Source: Vulcanimicrobium alpinum
Lineage (GTDB): Bacteria > Vulcanimicrobiota > Vulcanimicrobiia > Vulcanimicrobiales > Vulcanimicrobiaceae
DNA: 64,000 nt
Assembly: GCF_027923555.1 (NCBI RefSeq)
Contig: NZ_AP025523.1
Span: 806,001-870,000 of the forward strand
Reading direction: 5' to 3'
Each line of letters opens with the position of its first letter. Positions within the stretch are counted from its first letter, which is position 1. A program made the position numbers and the translations under genes. A model generated the notes under the pieces. It saw nothing but the letters and a program-made list of their open reading frames with translations. It was not told the origin of the DNA and searched no databases. This document shows, piece by piece, positions 43,917 to 52,524 of the stretch.

Positions 43917-44983
43917 TGGCAACGCATCGCATCGCCGTCATCCCGGGCGACGGGATCGGCAAGGAAGTGGTCCCCGAGGGGATTCGCGTCCTCGAAGCGG
44001 CCGGCCGCCGCTTCGGGATCGATTTTGCGTGGGAGTCGTTCGACTGGAGCTGCGAGCGGTACGCCGAGACGGGTGCGATGATGCCCGAAGACGGGCTCGC
44101 GCAAATCCGCAGCCACGACGCGATCTTCTTCGGCGCGGTCGGATTTCCGAACGTCCCCGATCACGTCTCCCTGTGGGGCCTGCTCATCCCGATGCGGCGC
44201 GGCTTTCAGCAGTACGTGAACTTGCGCCCGGTGCGGCTGATGCCGGGGATTCCCTCGCCGCTCGCCGGCCGCGCGCCGGGCGAGATCGACTTCTGGATCG
44301 TGCGCGAGAACACCGAGGGCGAATACAGCTCGATCGGCGGCCGGATGTTCGAGGGGACCGACGACGAGGTCGTCGTCCAGGAATCGATCTTCACGCGTCG
44401 CGGCGTCGACCGCATCCTGCGCTACGCGTTCGAACTCGCGCGCTCGCGTCCGAAGAAGCACCTCACCTCGGCGACGAAATCGAACGGGATCGCGATCACG
44501 ATGCCGTTCTGGGACGAACGCGTGCGCGCCGTCGCCGACGAGTACCCCGACGTGCGGACCGATCAGTACCACATCGACATCCTGACCGCGCACTTCGTCC
44601 AGCACCCCGACTGGTTCGACGTCGTCGTCGGGTCGAATCTGTTCGGCGACATCCTCTCCGATCTGGGGCCGGGCGTCACCGGCACGATCGGGATCGCACC
44701 GTCGGCTAACCTGAATCCCGAGCGTGCCTTTCCCTCGCTGTTCGAACCCGTGCACGGCTCGGCACCCGACATCGCCGGGCGCGGGATCGCGAACCCGATC
44801 GGACAGATCTGGTCGGGCGCGATGATGCTCGAGCACCTCGGCCACGCCGACGCCGCCGCGGCGGTGATGGCGGCGATCGAAGGCGTCCTCACCACCGGGC
44901 CGCGCACGCGCGACGCCGGCGGAACGGCGAACACGATCGAGGTCGGCACCGCGATCGCCGAGGCGGTCGCGAGCGCACGATGA
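43916..44983 (+). CDS. Tartrate / D-malate-type dehydrogenase
   Basis: The 355-residue enzyme belongs to the isocitrate/isopropylmalate dehydrogenase fold: AVIPGDGIGKEVVPEGIRVL, WIVRENTEGEYSSIGG, TSATKSNGI, and FEPVHGSAPDIAGRGIANP. The sequence LIPMRRGFQQYVNLRPVRL is typical of the tartrate dehydrogenase/decarboxylase (D-malate dehydrogenase) branch. It oxidises a 2-hydroxydicarboxylate with NAD and may decarboxylate it. The ATG overlaps the transporter stop, and its end overlaps the next gene by four bases, so uptake and oxidation are co-translated. Confidence 0.9.
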   Translation: MATHRIAVIPGDGIGKEVVPEGIRVLEAAGRRFGIDFAWESFDWSCERYAETGAMMPEDGLAQIRSHDAIFFGAVGFPNVPDHVSLWGLLIPMRRGFQQYVNLRPVRLMPGIPSPLAGRAPGEIDFWIVRENTEGEYSSIGGRMFEGTDDEVVVQESIFTRRGVDRILRYAFELARSRPKKHLTSATKSNGIAITMPFWDERVRAVADEYPDVRTDQYHIDILTAHFVQHPDWFDVVVGSNLFGDILSDLGPGVTGTIGIAPSANLNPERAFPSLFEPVHGSAPDIAGRGIANPIGQIWSGAMMLEHLGHADAAAAVMAAIEGVLTTGPRTRDAGGTANTIEVGTAIAEAVASAR

Positions 44984-45954
44984 ACGGCGTTCCGCCTGCG
45001 GTCGCGACTGCGATCGCGCTGCCGCCGTCGGTGCGCGCCGCGCTCGAACGGCACGCGCACGTGTTCGACATCATCGATCGCCCGCGCGCGACATGGCCGA
45101 TGTCGGTCGAGACCGCGCAGGCGCTGCTGATCGGATCGGGCGTGAAGCTGACCGGCGACCTTCTCGACGGTCTGCCCGGGGTGCGACTGATCGCGACGCA
45201 GTCGGTGGGCTACGACAACGTCGACCTGGCCGAACTGCACCGGCGCGGCATCGCGTTCACCAACTCGCGCGGTTCGCTCATCGAAGCGGTCGCCGACATT
45301 TCGTACCTGCTCGTGATCGCGGCGATGCGCGGAATCGCGCGCGGGATCAATTGGGTGCGCGACGGCCGCTGGCTGCAGCACGGCGACATGCCGTTCGGCC
45401 GCGACCTGGACGGCGCAACGCTCGGGATCGTCGGTCTCGGCGACATCGGCAGCGCGCTCGCACGCCGCGCGCGCGTAAGCGGGATGCGGGTGATCTACGC
45501 GAATCGCACGCCGCGCAGCGACGACGCCGCGAACGGAAACGCCTATCGCACCTTCTCCGCCCTGCTCGGCGAGGCCGACTGCGTCGTCGCGCTCGTCCCG
45601 CTCACGCCGCAGACACGCGGGATGTTCGACGCGCAGGCGTTCGCCGCGATGAAGCCGAGCGCCGTCTTCGTCAACGTCGCGCGCGGCGCCGTCGCCGACA
45701 CCGCGGCCTTGCTGCACGCGCTCGAGGCGAAGCAGATCGCGGGCGCCGCGCTCGACGTGACCGATCCGGAACCGTTGCCGCACGATCATCCGCTCGTCGG
45801 CCGCGACGACGTGCTGATCGTCCCGCACGTCGGAAGCGCGACCGTCGAGACGCGCACCCGGATGGCGATGGTCGCCGCCGAGAACGTGATCGCGTACTTG
45901 GACGGCAAGCCGCTGCTCACGGCGGTGGAAGGCTTCGGCCGCCCCAGCGAGTAG
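44980..45954 (+). CDS. D-2-hydroxyacid dehydrogenase (glyoxylate/hydroxypyruvate reductase type)
   Basis: The 324-residue NAD(P)-dependent enzyme shows LGIVGLGDIGSALARRA as nucleotide-binding loop, the catalytic arginine in NVARGAVADTAAL, glutamate in DVTDPEPLP and histidine in VPHVGSATVETR. Start ATG overlaps the previous stop (ATGA). In this operon it could reduce the oxo-acid made from tartrate or hydroxymalonate-type intermediates, e.g. hydroxypyruvate or glyoxylate. Confidence 0.9.
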   Translation: MNGVPPAVATAIALPPSVRAALERHAHVFDIIDRPRATWPMSVETAQALLIGSGVKLTGDLLDGLPGVRLIATQSVGYDNVDLAELHRRGIAFTNSRGSLIEAVADISYLLVIAAMRGIARGINWVRDGRWLQHGDMPFGRDLDGATLGIVGLGDIGSALARRARVSGMRVIYANRTPRSDDAANGNAYRTFSALLGEADCVVALVPLTPQTRGMFDAQAFAAMKPSAVFVNVARGAVADTAALLHALEAKQIAGAALDVTDPEPLPHDHPLVGRDDVLIVPHVGSATVETRTRMAMVAAENVIAYLDGKPLLTAVEGFGRPSE

Positions 45955-45963
45955 GACGTTTGG

Positions 45964-46605
45964 ATGCCCTTTGCACCGCGGCGCGCCGTCGCGCTCTCCG
46001 TGTGCACGTTCGCGTGCGTGTCCGTGGCCGTCGCGAGCGCCGCGGCGTCGCGCTTCGGCGGCCCGTTCTATTCCGTCGAGGCGAGCACGTTCAACTACAA
46101 TTTGGGTACCGGCGCGTTCGCGGTCCCCGCGCACGTCACGATCCGGCGGCCGGGGCTCGAGGCGGCCGCCGACGGCGCGAGCGGGAACGTCCGCGACGGC
46201 CGCGCGCAGCTGCGCGGCAACGTGCGCGTCCACGACGCCGGCGGAAAGGCGAGCCCGCAGGGCCCCAAGGCGGAACCCGCGACGCTCACCTGCGACCAGC
46301 TCGACATCGACGGCAAGGCCGACACCTACCGCGCGACGGGCCATCCGAAGTACGACGCGACCACGCGCCACGCGAGCGCCGACACGATGCTCTACAACCG
46401 CAAGAGCCGCACGCTGCACCTCGAAGGCGACGTCACCGTCGTCGAAAACGCGACGATCGTGCACGGCGCGACGATCGACCTCGACTTGAAGAAGGGCGAG
46501 ACGACTGCCGTCGGATCGCCGGTCACGATCACCCGTCCGGCGACGACGAGCCCGTCCGCCGCGCCCAACCCGTCGCCGAACCCGTCGCCGTCGCCGAAAC
46601 GCTAA
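45964..46605 (+). CDS. LptA/OstA-like periplasmic protein
   Basis: The 213-residue protein has a signal peptide and a repeating beta pattern of the OstA/LptA type: LRGNVRVHDAGGKA, LTCDQLDIDGKADTYRATG, ADTMLYNRKSRTLHLEGDV, and VVENATIVHGATIDLD. LptA proteins bridge the periplasm for lipopolysaccharide transport, so this supports a diderm envelope. The C terminus is a Ser/Pro repeat (NPSPNPSPSPKR). The link to the preceding metabolic genes is probably only read-through. It converges on the truncated GHR gene, 19 bp from where that gene loses similarity. Confidence 0.75.
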   Translation: MPFAPRRAVALSVCTFACVSVAVASAAASRFGGPFYSVEASTFNYNLGTGAFAVPAHVTIRRPGLEAAADGASGNVRDGRAQLRGNVRVHDAGGKASPQGPKAEPATLTCDQLDIDGKADTYRATGHPKYDATTRHASADTMLYNRKSRTLHLEGDVTVVENATIVHGATIDLDLKKGETTAVGSPVTITRPATTSPSAAPNPSPNPSPSPKR

Positions 46606-47407
46606 CGGTCAGCTGTTGTGCGCGGTAGTCGACGATGCGGCGCAGGTTGCACTTGAAATGGCCGTGATAGACGGCATCGAAGCGGATCAGCGTGACGAAG
46701 AGGCGCCAAGCTGTCTCCACCGGCGCGGCGCCGAAAAGATAGCGTGAGCCGGCCAGCCGCGCGTCGAGTGCGTCGAGGGTCTCGAAGACCCGGTAGGCGG
46801 TGCTCTCGTTCGCCGCCTGCGAGGATGCGAAGCCCGCACGATAGACGCCGTCGTCGATCGTTTCGTAGATCGCGTCGTTGAGCGCATCGATCTCGCCGCG
46901 CAGCGAGACCGGATAGAGAGCGAGTTCGGGCTTTCGCGCGAACGCGTCGAACTCGGTTTCGAACATGCGCATGATGTCGTCGTCGGAGTTGCTGACGATC
47001 GCGTGCGCGTGCGTGTCCCACAGCACCGGAACGGTCACCCGCCCGTGATAGTGCGGGTCAGTCGCGCGATACGCCTCGGCGAGATAGGTGAAACCGTTGG
47101 CCGGATCCGGCGTCGCGCCGGGAACATCGCGAAACGCCCAGCCCGATTCGTCGCGGATCGGGTCGACGACCGACATCGCGATTGCGTCCTCGAGCCCCTT
47201 GAGGCGGCGGACGATGATCGTGCGGTGCGCCCATGGACACGCCAGCGAGACGTAGAGGTGATAGCGTCCCGCGCTCGCCGGGAGTCCGGAGTTTCCGTCC
47301 GCGGAGATCCACCGGCGGAACGCGTCCTGCTGGCGGACGAAGCGGCCGTCCTCGGACTGTCTACCAGCCTTCCGTTCCCGGTTCGCCCTTGATCGGGCCG
47401 GTGAGAT
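46529..47407 (-). pseudogene. Glutathionyl-hydroquinone reductase (YqjG type), both ends damaged
   Basis: The frame encodes a GS-hydroquinone reductase core: DGRFVRQQDAFRRWISADG, the catalytic cysteine in YVSLACPWAHRTIIVRRLKG, DPHYHGRVTVPVLWD, YKAGFA-like YRAGFASSQ, and VYHGHFKCNLRRIVDY. Two defects are seen. No ATG, GTG or TTG exists between the upstream stop (47414-47416) and the cysteine motif; the first ATG at 47176 lies after the active site. Similarity stops at about 46625, where homologues continue 60-70 residues more, and the frame runs on into antisense of the LptA-like gene. Either a decayed gene or a non-standard start with a 3' deletion. It follows the DUF427 gene and overlaps its end. 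Confidence 0.75.
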
Positions 47408-47948
47408 TCTGCGTCACCCAACCGCCGTAGAAACCGCCGGGCTGCGAGCGGACCCGTTCGTCGCCAAGGAAGCACGCGTCCATCCGCGAGGCGTAGAACG
47501 CGAACCACCCGGCGACGCGCTCGTATCCCATCCCCAAATCCGTCAGCGGTGCGGGATAGCTCCACGCGCCGTGCGCGGCCGTGCGGCCGCCGGCGCGCAC
47601 GTCGTATGCGTACGCCGCGCCCTTCCACTCGCAAACGGTCCAGTGCTCGGTGCGCCGCAGCGCGCCGAGGTCGCAGTCGTCGGGCGGGAGATAATAGCAC
47701 GGCGCGCCGGCCGTTTCGACGATCCGCAGCGCGCGCGTCGTTCGTGCTATCGTGACGCCGCCGAGTTCGACGCGTACCGGCAGCGCGACGGACTCGACGC
47801 GCGGCGGCCGCGGGAAATCCCAGACCGATTCTTGACCGGGGCCGGGGACGATGATGCGCGATGCCGGCGGCCGTCCGCCGGCGTGTACGCGCGCAGCCTG
47901 CACGAGCGCGACGAGTTCGGAAGACGAAGGCGGCCGGCGGGAGCGCAT
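47361..47948 (-). CDS. DUF427 domain protein
   Basis: The 195-residue protein matches the DUF427 family: VWDFPRPPRVESV, TRALRIVETAGAPCYYLPPDD, CEWKGAAYAYDV, GAWSYPAPL, and a C-terminal GGFYGGWVTQNLTGPIKGEP. The C-terminal tail is common in this family. Function is not established. Its stop lies inside the region that opens the GHR frame, so the two were probably one transcript; fused or paired DUF427 and glutathione-type enzymes suggest a redox or detoxification setting, which is inference. Confidence 0.82.
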   Translation of the reverse strand: MRSRRPPSSSELVALVQAARVHAGGRPPASRIIVPGPGQESVWDFPRPPRVESVALPVRVELGGVTIARTTRALRIVETAGAPCYYLPPDDCDLGALRRTEHWTVCEWKGAAYAYDVRAGGRTAAHGAWSYPAPLTDLGMGYERVAGWFAFYASRMDACFLGDERVRSQPGGFYGGWVTQNLTGPIKGEPGTEGW

Positions 47949-47997
47949 CCTTGCTCCTACCGGCCGCGTACCGGACTTCCTACCGATGGGTCAGCGG

Positions 47998-48564
47998 TCA
48001 GCGCTGATACCAGTTGTTGCCGACCACGTCGATTTCGTTGGCGTTGAACGTGTTGCCGTTCCAGTAGCCGTAGATGCGCACGCGTTGCCCGCCGGTGAGG
48101 TTCGTCCCGGTCGGATTGATCACGGTGCCGTCGTGCAGCGCCACGTGCGTGCCGTTGGTGAGGTACAGGTTGTACGGCGAGAACGACGCGACCGTCGCGC
48201 TCAGCGTCTGGTTCCCGTTGTTGTTGCCGTAGCCGCCGTAACCGCCGTAGTTGCCGTTGCGGTGCGGATTGCCCCGGCCGTGGTTCCAGCCGTAGTGGTG
48301 ACCCTCGTTGCCCCGATCGTTATCGTCTTCGTCGTCACGATCGCGATGGCGTCCCTGTCCCTGCCACTGTCTGTTGTTGTACTGCCCGTTGTTCCACTGG
48401 CCGTTGTTCCACTGGCCGTTGCTCCAGCGCACGCATTGACCCTGATTGTTCCATTGCACGCATTGGTTCGCGTTGGAATTGTTGTCCGGCGCCGCCAGCG
48501 CAGCGGTCGGCAGGGCCAGGATCGCGGCCGCCGCGGCGGCGCGGACGAGGGTGTGGGGATTCAT
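47998..48564 (-). CDS. Secreted Asn/Gln/Gly-rich protein with WNNGQ repeats
   Basis: The 188-residue protein has a signal peptide (LVRAAAAAAILALPTAALAA). Residues about 30-65 contain short repeats such as QWNNGQWNNGQYNN; a charged segment (HRDRDDEDDNDRG) and a Gly/Tyr/Asn run follow. The last 60 residues form a small beta domain (ATVASFSPYNLYLTNGTHVA, then GQRVRIYGYWNG) resembling DUF5666. The start at 48564 has AAGGAGG upstream. It is probably exported and surface or matrix associated; I know no function. Confidence 0.7.
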   Translation of the reverse strand: MNPHTLVRAAAAAAILALPTAALAAPDNNSNANQCVQWNNQGQCVRWSNGQWNNGQWNNGQYNNRQWQGQGRHRDRDDEDDNDRGNEGHHYGWNHGRGNPHRNGNYGGYGGYGNNNGNQTLSATVASFSPYNLYLTNGTHVALHDGTVINPTGTNLTGGQRVRIYGYWNGNTFNANEIDVVGNNWYQR

Positions 48565-48589
48565 GAATAAGTGCTCCTCCTTGGGTGAT

Positions 48590-48610
48590 GACTCGGAAAC
48601 GTACCGAGTC
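48590..48610 (-). other. Stem-loop in the leader of the WNNGQ-repeat gene
   Basis: GACTCGG and CCGAGTC form a perfect 7-bp stem with a 7-nt loop, about 25 nt upstream of the start codon and just before the ribosome site. No T-run follows, so it is not a terminator. It could affect RNA stability or translation. Confidence 0.45.
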
Positions 48611-48649
48611 TCCTGAAAATCCTGGGAAATCGCTGGGAACAAGCGAGGG

Positions 48650-49423
48650 CTATGCTGCGTACCCGGGGTCCTTGGCGTCGAGCATCCGCCGCAAGGCGCT
48701 CCAAGCGAGCTGCGCGACCGGGCCCACACCGCCGCCTACCTGGCGCCGGACGACCTCCTGGACGGATTCGACCGGCCAGTGCAGTTCCGCTCCGCCGGCC
48801 AGGGTCGCGATCTGCGTCGCGCATGCCCGCTCGAAGAAGTACATCGTCAGGAACGCGTCGGCGATCGTGGTGCCGCAGGTGAGCGTGCCGTGATTGCGCA
48901 GCAGCATCGCGTTTTTGGTGCCGAGATCGGCGACCAGCCGCGGCCGCTCGTCGAGTTCGAGCGCGACGCCTTCGTATTCGTGGTGCGCGATCTGACCGTT
49001 GAGCAGCATCGCGGTCTGGTTGATCGGGAGCAGCCCATGCTCTTGCGCGGAGACCGCGACGCCCGCGACCGTGTGCAGGTGCAGCACGCAGGCGACTTCC
49101 TCGCGTGCCGCATGGATGGCGCTGTGGATCGTGAAGCCCGCCGGGTTGACGATGTAGGGCGTCGGTTCCACGATGTTCCCGTCGAGATCGATCTTGACCA
49201 GAGTCGACGCGCTGATCTCGGAGAAGAGCTGACCGTACGGGTTGATCAGAAAGTGATGGTCGGTGTGGGGGACGCGCGCCGAGATGTGCGTGAAGATGAG
49301 ATCGTCCCACCCGTAGTGTGCGACGAGGCGATACGCCGCGGCGAGGTCGACGCGAACCCGCCACTCCTCGTCGCTGACGCGCGACCGCAGATCGGAACCG
49401 GTGTGGGGAGCGGCAACCGCCAT
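48650..49423 (-). CDS. Class II aldolase/adducin family protein
   Basis: The 257-residue protein has the zinc site of the aldolase II fold: IHAAREEVACVLHLHTVAGV with the HLH pair, upstream FTHISARV and INPYGQLFSEI, and a later histidine in LLRNHGTLTCG. Relatives split sugar phosphates or decarboxylate oxo-acids. AGGAGG precedes the ATG at 49423, which overlaps the stop of the YdeI gene by one base. No sugar kinase is adjacent, so the substrate is open. Confidence 0.87.
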   Translation of the reverse strand: MAVAAPHTGSDLRSRVSDEEWRVRVDLAAAYRLVAHYGWDDLIFTHISARVPHTDHHFLINPYGQLFSEISASTLVKIDLDGNIVEPTPYIVNPAGFTIHSAIHAAREEVACVLHLHTVAGVAVSAQEHGLLPINQTAMLLNGQIAHHEYEGVALELDERPRLVADLGTKNAMLLRNHGTLTCGTTIADAFLTMYFFERACATQIATLAGGAELHWPVESVQEVVRRQVGGGVGPVAQLAWSALRRMLDAKDPGYAA

Positions 49424-50106
49424 CAGGCACCTCCTCGGGAGCAGGAGGCTTCGTGCGCTGCCCCGCGGCCTCCCCGCGCCGCGGATGCCCCCTTTGGCTG
49501 GCGGTACTGGTTGGCGCGGATGTTCTGCGCCGCCAGACGCACGGTTTCGGCGACGCGTTTCGCGCGCGTCGCATCGGTTTTGGCGCTCGCGATCCACCGG
49601 AAGATCGCCTTTTTCGTGCTCGGCGGAAAGGCCTCGAAGTAGCCGCGCGCTTGGGGGCTGCGTCGCAGCGCCGCGGCGAGATCGTCGGGGACGGACAGCG
49701 ATTCGATGGCATCGTACGACGACCACGACCCGTCGCGCTTCGCGGCGTCGACCATCGCCAGCCCGGCCGGCGTCATCCGCCCTTGCGCGATGAGCGCCGC
49801 GACCCGCCGCTTATTGATCTGCGACCACGGCGAGCCGGGTTTGCGCGGCGAGAAGAGCCGCATCGTGCGCTCGTCGTCGAGGGTGCGCGGCAGGCTGTCG
49901 ACCCAGCCGAAGCAAAGCGCTTCGTCGACGACGTCGCCGTAGGGAACGTACGACGAGCCGGTGCTCCGTTTGTAGGTCACCAGCCAGATCGGTCCCGAGT
50001 CGGCGTGGTGCTGCGCCAGCCATCTCCGCCACGCCGCTCGGCTGCGGATCGTCACGCGCGGATACTGCTCGAGCCGGCGTTTCGCCGACGGGGGTAGGTC
50101 CGTCAT
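49423..50106 (-). CDS. YdeI/OmdA-family protein
   Basis: The 227-residue protein matches the YdeI/OmpD-associated family: ADSGPIWLVTYKR, YVPYGDVVDEALCFGWVDSLPR, RLFSPRKPGSPWSQINKRRV and a C-terminal FEAFPPSTKKAIFRWIASAKT. The family has been linked to resistance to cationic peptides, but its biochemistry is unclear. It is the first gene of a pair with the aldolase-like protein. Confidence 0.85.
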   Translation of the reverse strand: MTDLPPSAKRRLEQYPRVTIRSRAAWRRWLAQHHADSGPIWLVTYKRSTGSSYVPYGDVVDEALCFGWVDSLPRTLDDERTMRLFSPRKPGSPWSQINKRRVAALIAQGRMTPAGLAMVDAAKRDGSWSSYDAIESLSVPDDLAAALRRSPQARGYFEAFPPSTKKAIFRWIASAKTDATRAKRVAETVRLAAQNIRANQYRQPKGASAARGGRGAAHEASCSRGGA

Positions 50107-50192
50107 GCGGATGGTGACCCGGTCGCTGGGCGAAGGGCTACAACTTTTGTGGAGATGCCCGGCGCGCCCGCGGCTGGTACGGTTACGGAACC

Positions 50193-50531
50193 GTGGACGA
50201 CGCGAACAAGGCCGATGCGCGCGCGGCGCTCAAGGCGTTTCTGCGCGACCGGCGCGAGCGCGCGCTCCCAGTCTCGCAGACGCGCGCGCGACGCGGTCCC
50301 GGCCTCTCGCGCGAAGACGTCGCGCGCCGCGCGCAGATCACCGCGAAATGGTACGTCCTGATCGAGACGGGGCGGGCCTCCGGCGTCTCGACGAAGACGC
50401 TCGACGCGATTGCCGACGCGCTCGCGCTCGACGCCCGCGACCGTCGCGAACTGCACCGCCTTGCCGCCGCGGTCTTCGTGAACCCGCCCGCCGGGGCGCC
50501 GTCGAGAAGCGAGCCGCCGCCCAAACCTTGA
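50193..50531 (+). CDS. XRE-family regulator (MmyB-like DNA-binding domain)
   Basis: The 112-residue protein starts with GTG and consists of a helix-turn-helix domain of the MmyB type: RRGPGLSREDVARRAQITAK, WYVLIETGRASGVSTKTLDA. The C-terminal ligand-binding PAS-like domain normally following in MmyB regulators is absent, so it is a short form. It diverges from the YdeI gene and precedes a DJ-1 gene by 75 bp, which holds two CACGTG palindromes (50540 and 50548). Confidence 0.78.
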   Translation: MDDANKADARAALKAFLRDRRERALPVSQTRARRGPGLSREDVARRAQITAKWYVLIETGRASGVSTKTLDAIADALALDARDRRELHRLAAAVFVNPPAGAPSRSEPPPKP

Positions 50532-50606
50532 TATTTTCTCACGTGGTCACGTGCGGCCCGCGGCCGTATCCTTCCCTCAGATCACCATCCGCGAGGAACA
50601 CACCCG

Positions 50607-51371
50607 ATGGCCGCATCCGCCGATCTCGCCGCCAACCACACCGTCCGGCTCGATACGTTCGCACCCAAGCGCATCTTGATAGTCGTCGCCAATGCCGGGA
50701 TGCACCCGACGCTGCAGTACCCCGTCGGGTTCTGGGCCGCAGAACTTGCCCACCCGTGGTACGAGTTCACGGAAGCCGGGTTCGACGTTACTGTCGCCAG
50801 TCCGAAGGGCGGGAAGGTGGAGGTCGACGGCTTCAGCGATCCGCGCGACGCGTCGAAGTGGTCGATCGGCGACATCCTCTCGCTGGGCTTTCTCACCTCG
50901 CCCATCTCGGCGCCGCTGCTGGAACGCACGCCGGCGCTCGGCACGCTCGACTTAACCCGGTATGATGCCCTTGCGATCGCGGGGGGACAGTCGCCGATGT
51001 TCAGCTTTCGCGACGACGCGGCGCTGCATCACGCGATCCGAACGTTCTACGAATCGAATCGCGTCGTCGCGGCGTACTGCCACGGAACCGCGGCGCTGGT
51101 CGACTGCACGCTCAGCGACGGCTCGTATCTCGTCACCGGCAAGACGGTCACCGGTTTTGCGAACGTTGAGGAAGACTATTCCGACGCGTACGTCGGCGCG
51201 ACGGTGATGCCGTGGCGCATCGAAGACGCGTTACGGGCGCGCGGCGCGAACTACGTGCAGGGCGGACTCTTCAAACAGTTCGTGGTGCGCGACGGCCGCC
51301 TGATCACCGGCCAGCAGCAATACTCCGGCCGGAACGTCGCGCGCGCGATCGTCGCCGCGCTCGGAGCCTGA
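50607..51371 (+). CDS. DJ-1/PfpI superfamily protein (Hsp31-like)
   Basis: The 254-residue protein has the class I amidotransferase-like fold with nucleophile cysteine in VVAAYCHGTAALVDC and IAGGQSPMFSF; WYEFTEAGFDVTVASPKGGK is typical of the Hsp31/glyoxalase III branch. It may act on methylglyoxal-type damage or as a chaperone. An epoxide hydrolase follows after 7 bp, which supports a detoxification unit under the XRE regulator upstream. Confidence 0.85.
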   Translation: MAASADLAANHTVRLDTFAPKRILIVVANAGMHPTLQYPVGFWAAELAHPWYEFTEAGFDVTVASPKGGKVEVDGFSDPRDASKWSIGDILSLGFLTSPISAPLLERTPALGTLDLTRYDALAIAGGQSPMFSFRDDAALHHAIRTFYESNRVVAAYCHGTAALVDCTLSDGSYLVTGKTVTGFANVEEDYSDAYVGATVMPWRIEDALRARGANYVQGGLFKQFVVRDGRLITGQQQYSGRNVARAIVAALGA

Positions 51372-51378
51372 CCGCGCG

Positions 51379-52512
51379 ATGCGCGCGCAGGAGAGTCCCG
51401 CGGTACGGCCCTTCTCGGTGTCGATCGACGAACCGGTGCTGGCGGAGATGCGTGCGCGCCTGGCGCGCACGCGCTGGCCGGATGCGATCGACGGCGCAGG
51501 TTGGGCGTACGGCACCGACGAGACCTATTTGCGCGAACTGGTCGTCCACTGGCGCGACGGCTTCGATTGGCGCGCGCAGGAGCAACGGATCAACGGCTTC
51601 GAGCACGCGATCGTGACGGTCGACGGTCTGGCAATTCACACGATGCATGCGCGCAGCAGTGCACCCGATGCGATCCCGCTCCTGATGCTGCACGGCTGGC
51701 CGAGCACGTTCGTGCAGATGCTCGACATCGTCCCGCTGCTCACGCCGTACTTTCACGTCGTCGTCCCGTCGCTGCCGGGATTCGGTTTCTCGCCGCCGTC
51801 GCGCACGCCGGGAATGCACGTCGGACGGATCGCCGGTGCGTTCGTCATGCTCATGGCGTCGCTCGGCTACGCGCGCTTCGGGGCGCGCAGCAGCGACTTG
51901 GGTGCCGGCGTTCTGCAGCAGATGGCGCTCGACGATCCCGGCGTCCTCATCGGCCTGCACCTCTCCGGAACGAACCCGTACATCGGGTACGTCCCCGACG
52001 ATCTTTCGCCTGCGGAGCAGACGTTCGTCGCCGACGCGCAGCGATGGAACCAAACCGAGATGGCCTATGCGATGATGCATTCGAGCAAGCCTCAGACCGT
52101 CGCGGTCGCGCTGAACGACTCGCCGGCCGGGTTGGCGTCGTGGATCGTGGAGAAGTTCTGGCGCTGGAGCGACGACGGCGGCGACCTCGGCTCGCGGTTC
52201 ACGTTCGACCAGCTCCTGACGAACCTGACGATCTATTGGGCGACGCAGACGATCAATTCGTCGATGCGCCTCTATTACGAAACGGCGCGCGCGACGCTGG
52301 CATACGGACACGTCGACGTACCCACCGCGATGCTGATGTCCGATCGCGACTTGTTTCCGACGCCGCGTGAATGGGCTGCGCGTCAGTACAACGTGGTGCG
52401 CTGGACGAAGATCGACCGCGGCGGCCATTTCCTCGAATGGGAAGAGCCCCGCCTCGTCGCCGACGATCTCATCGCAACCTTCGCCCCGGCACGGACCGCT
52501 CCGTCACGCTGA
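51379..52512 (+). CDS. Epoxide hydrolase (EHN-type alpha/beta hydrolase)
   Basis: The 377-residue enzyme begins with the epoxide-hydrolase N-terminal domain (LARTRWPDAIDGAGWAYG) and has the oxyanion motif MLHGWPSTF, the nucleophile aspartate in GARSSDLGAGVLQQ, ring-opening tyrosines in the cap, and histidine in DRGGHFLEWEEP. It opens epoxides to diols. The end reads TCA CGC TGA inside a partial dispersed repeat, like two other genes in the window. Confidence 0.9.
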   Translation: MRAQESPAVRPFSVSIDEPVLAEMRARLARTRWPDAIDGAGWAYGTDETYLRELVVHWRDGFDWRAQEQRINGFEHAIVTVDGLAIHTMHARSSAPDAIPLLMLHGWPSTFVQMLDIVPLLTPYFHVVVPSLPGFGFSPPSRTPGMHVGRIAGAFVMLMASLGYARFGARSSDLGAGVLQQMALDDPGVLIGLHLSGTNPYIGYVPDDLSPAEQTFVADAQRWNQTEMAYAMMHSSKPQTVAVALNDSPAGLASWIVEKFWRWSDDGGDLGSRFTFDQLLTNLTIYWATQTINSSMRLYYETARATLAYGHVDVPTAMLMSDRDLFPTPREWAARQYNVVRWTKIDRGGHFLEWEEPRLVADDLIATFAPARTAPSR

Positions 52513-52524
52513 GCACCGCGTGAC
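52503..52524. repeat. Partial dispersed repeat with small palindrome
   Basis: GTCACGCTGAGC matches the left end of the dispersed repeat; GCGTGAC follows after 3-5 bp and pairs with its start as a 7-bp inverted repeat. It lies between convergent genes, provides the stop of the epoxide hydrolase, and touches the stop of the aromatic fusion gene. Confidence 0.65.

Noticed and set aside
48360-48480. Possible CRISPR-like array from regularly spaced short repeats
   Set aside because: The units are contiguous coding repeats with no unique spacers, inside a frame with signal peptide and ribosome site.
50540-50553. Two CACGTG palindromes upstream of the DJ-1 gene as an operator
   Set aside because: The hexamer is expected by chance at this base composition, and no matching copy is seen near the regulator's other possible targets.
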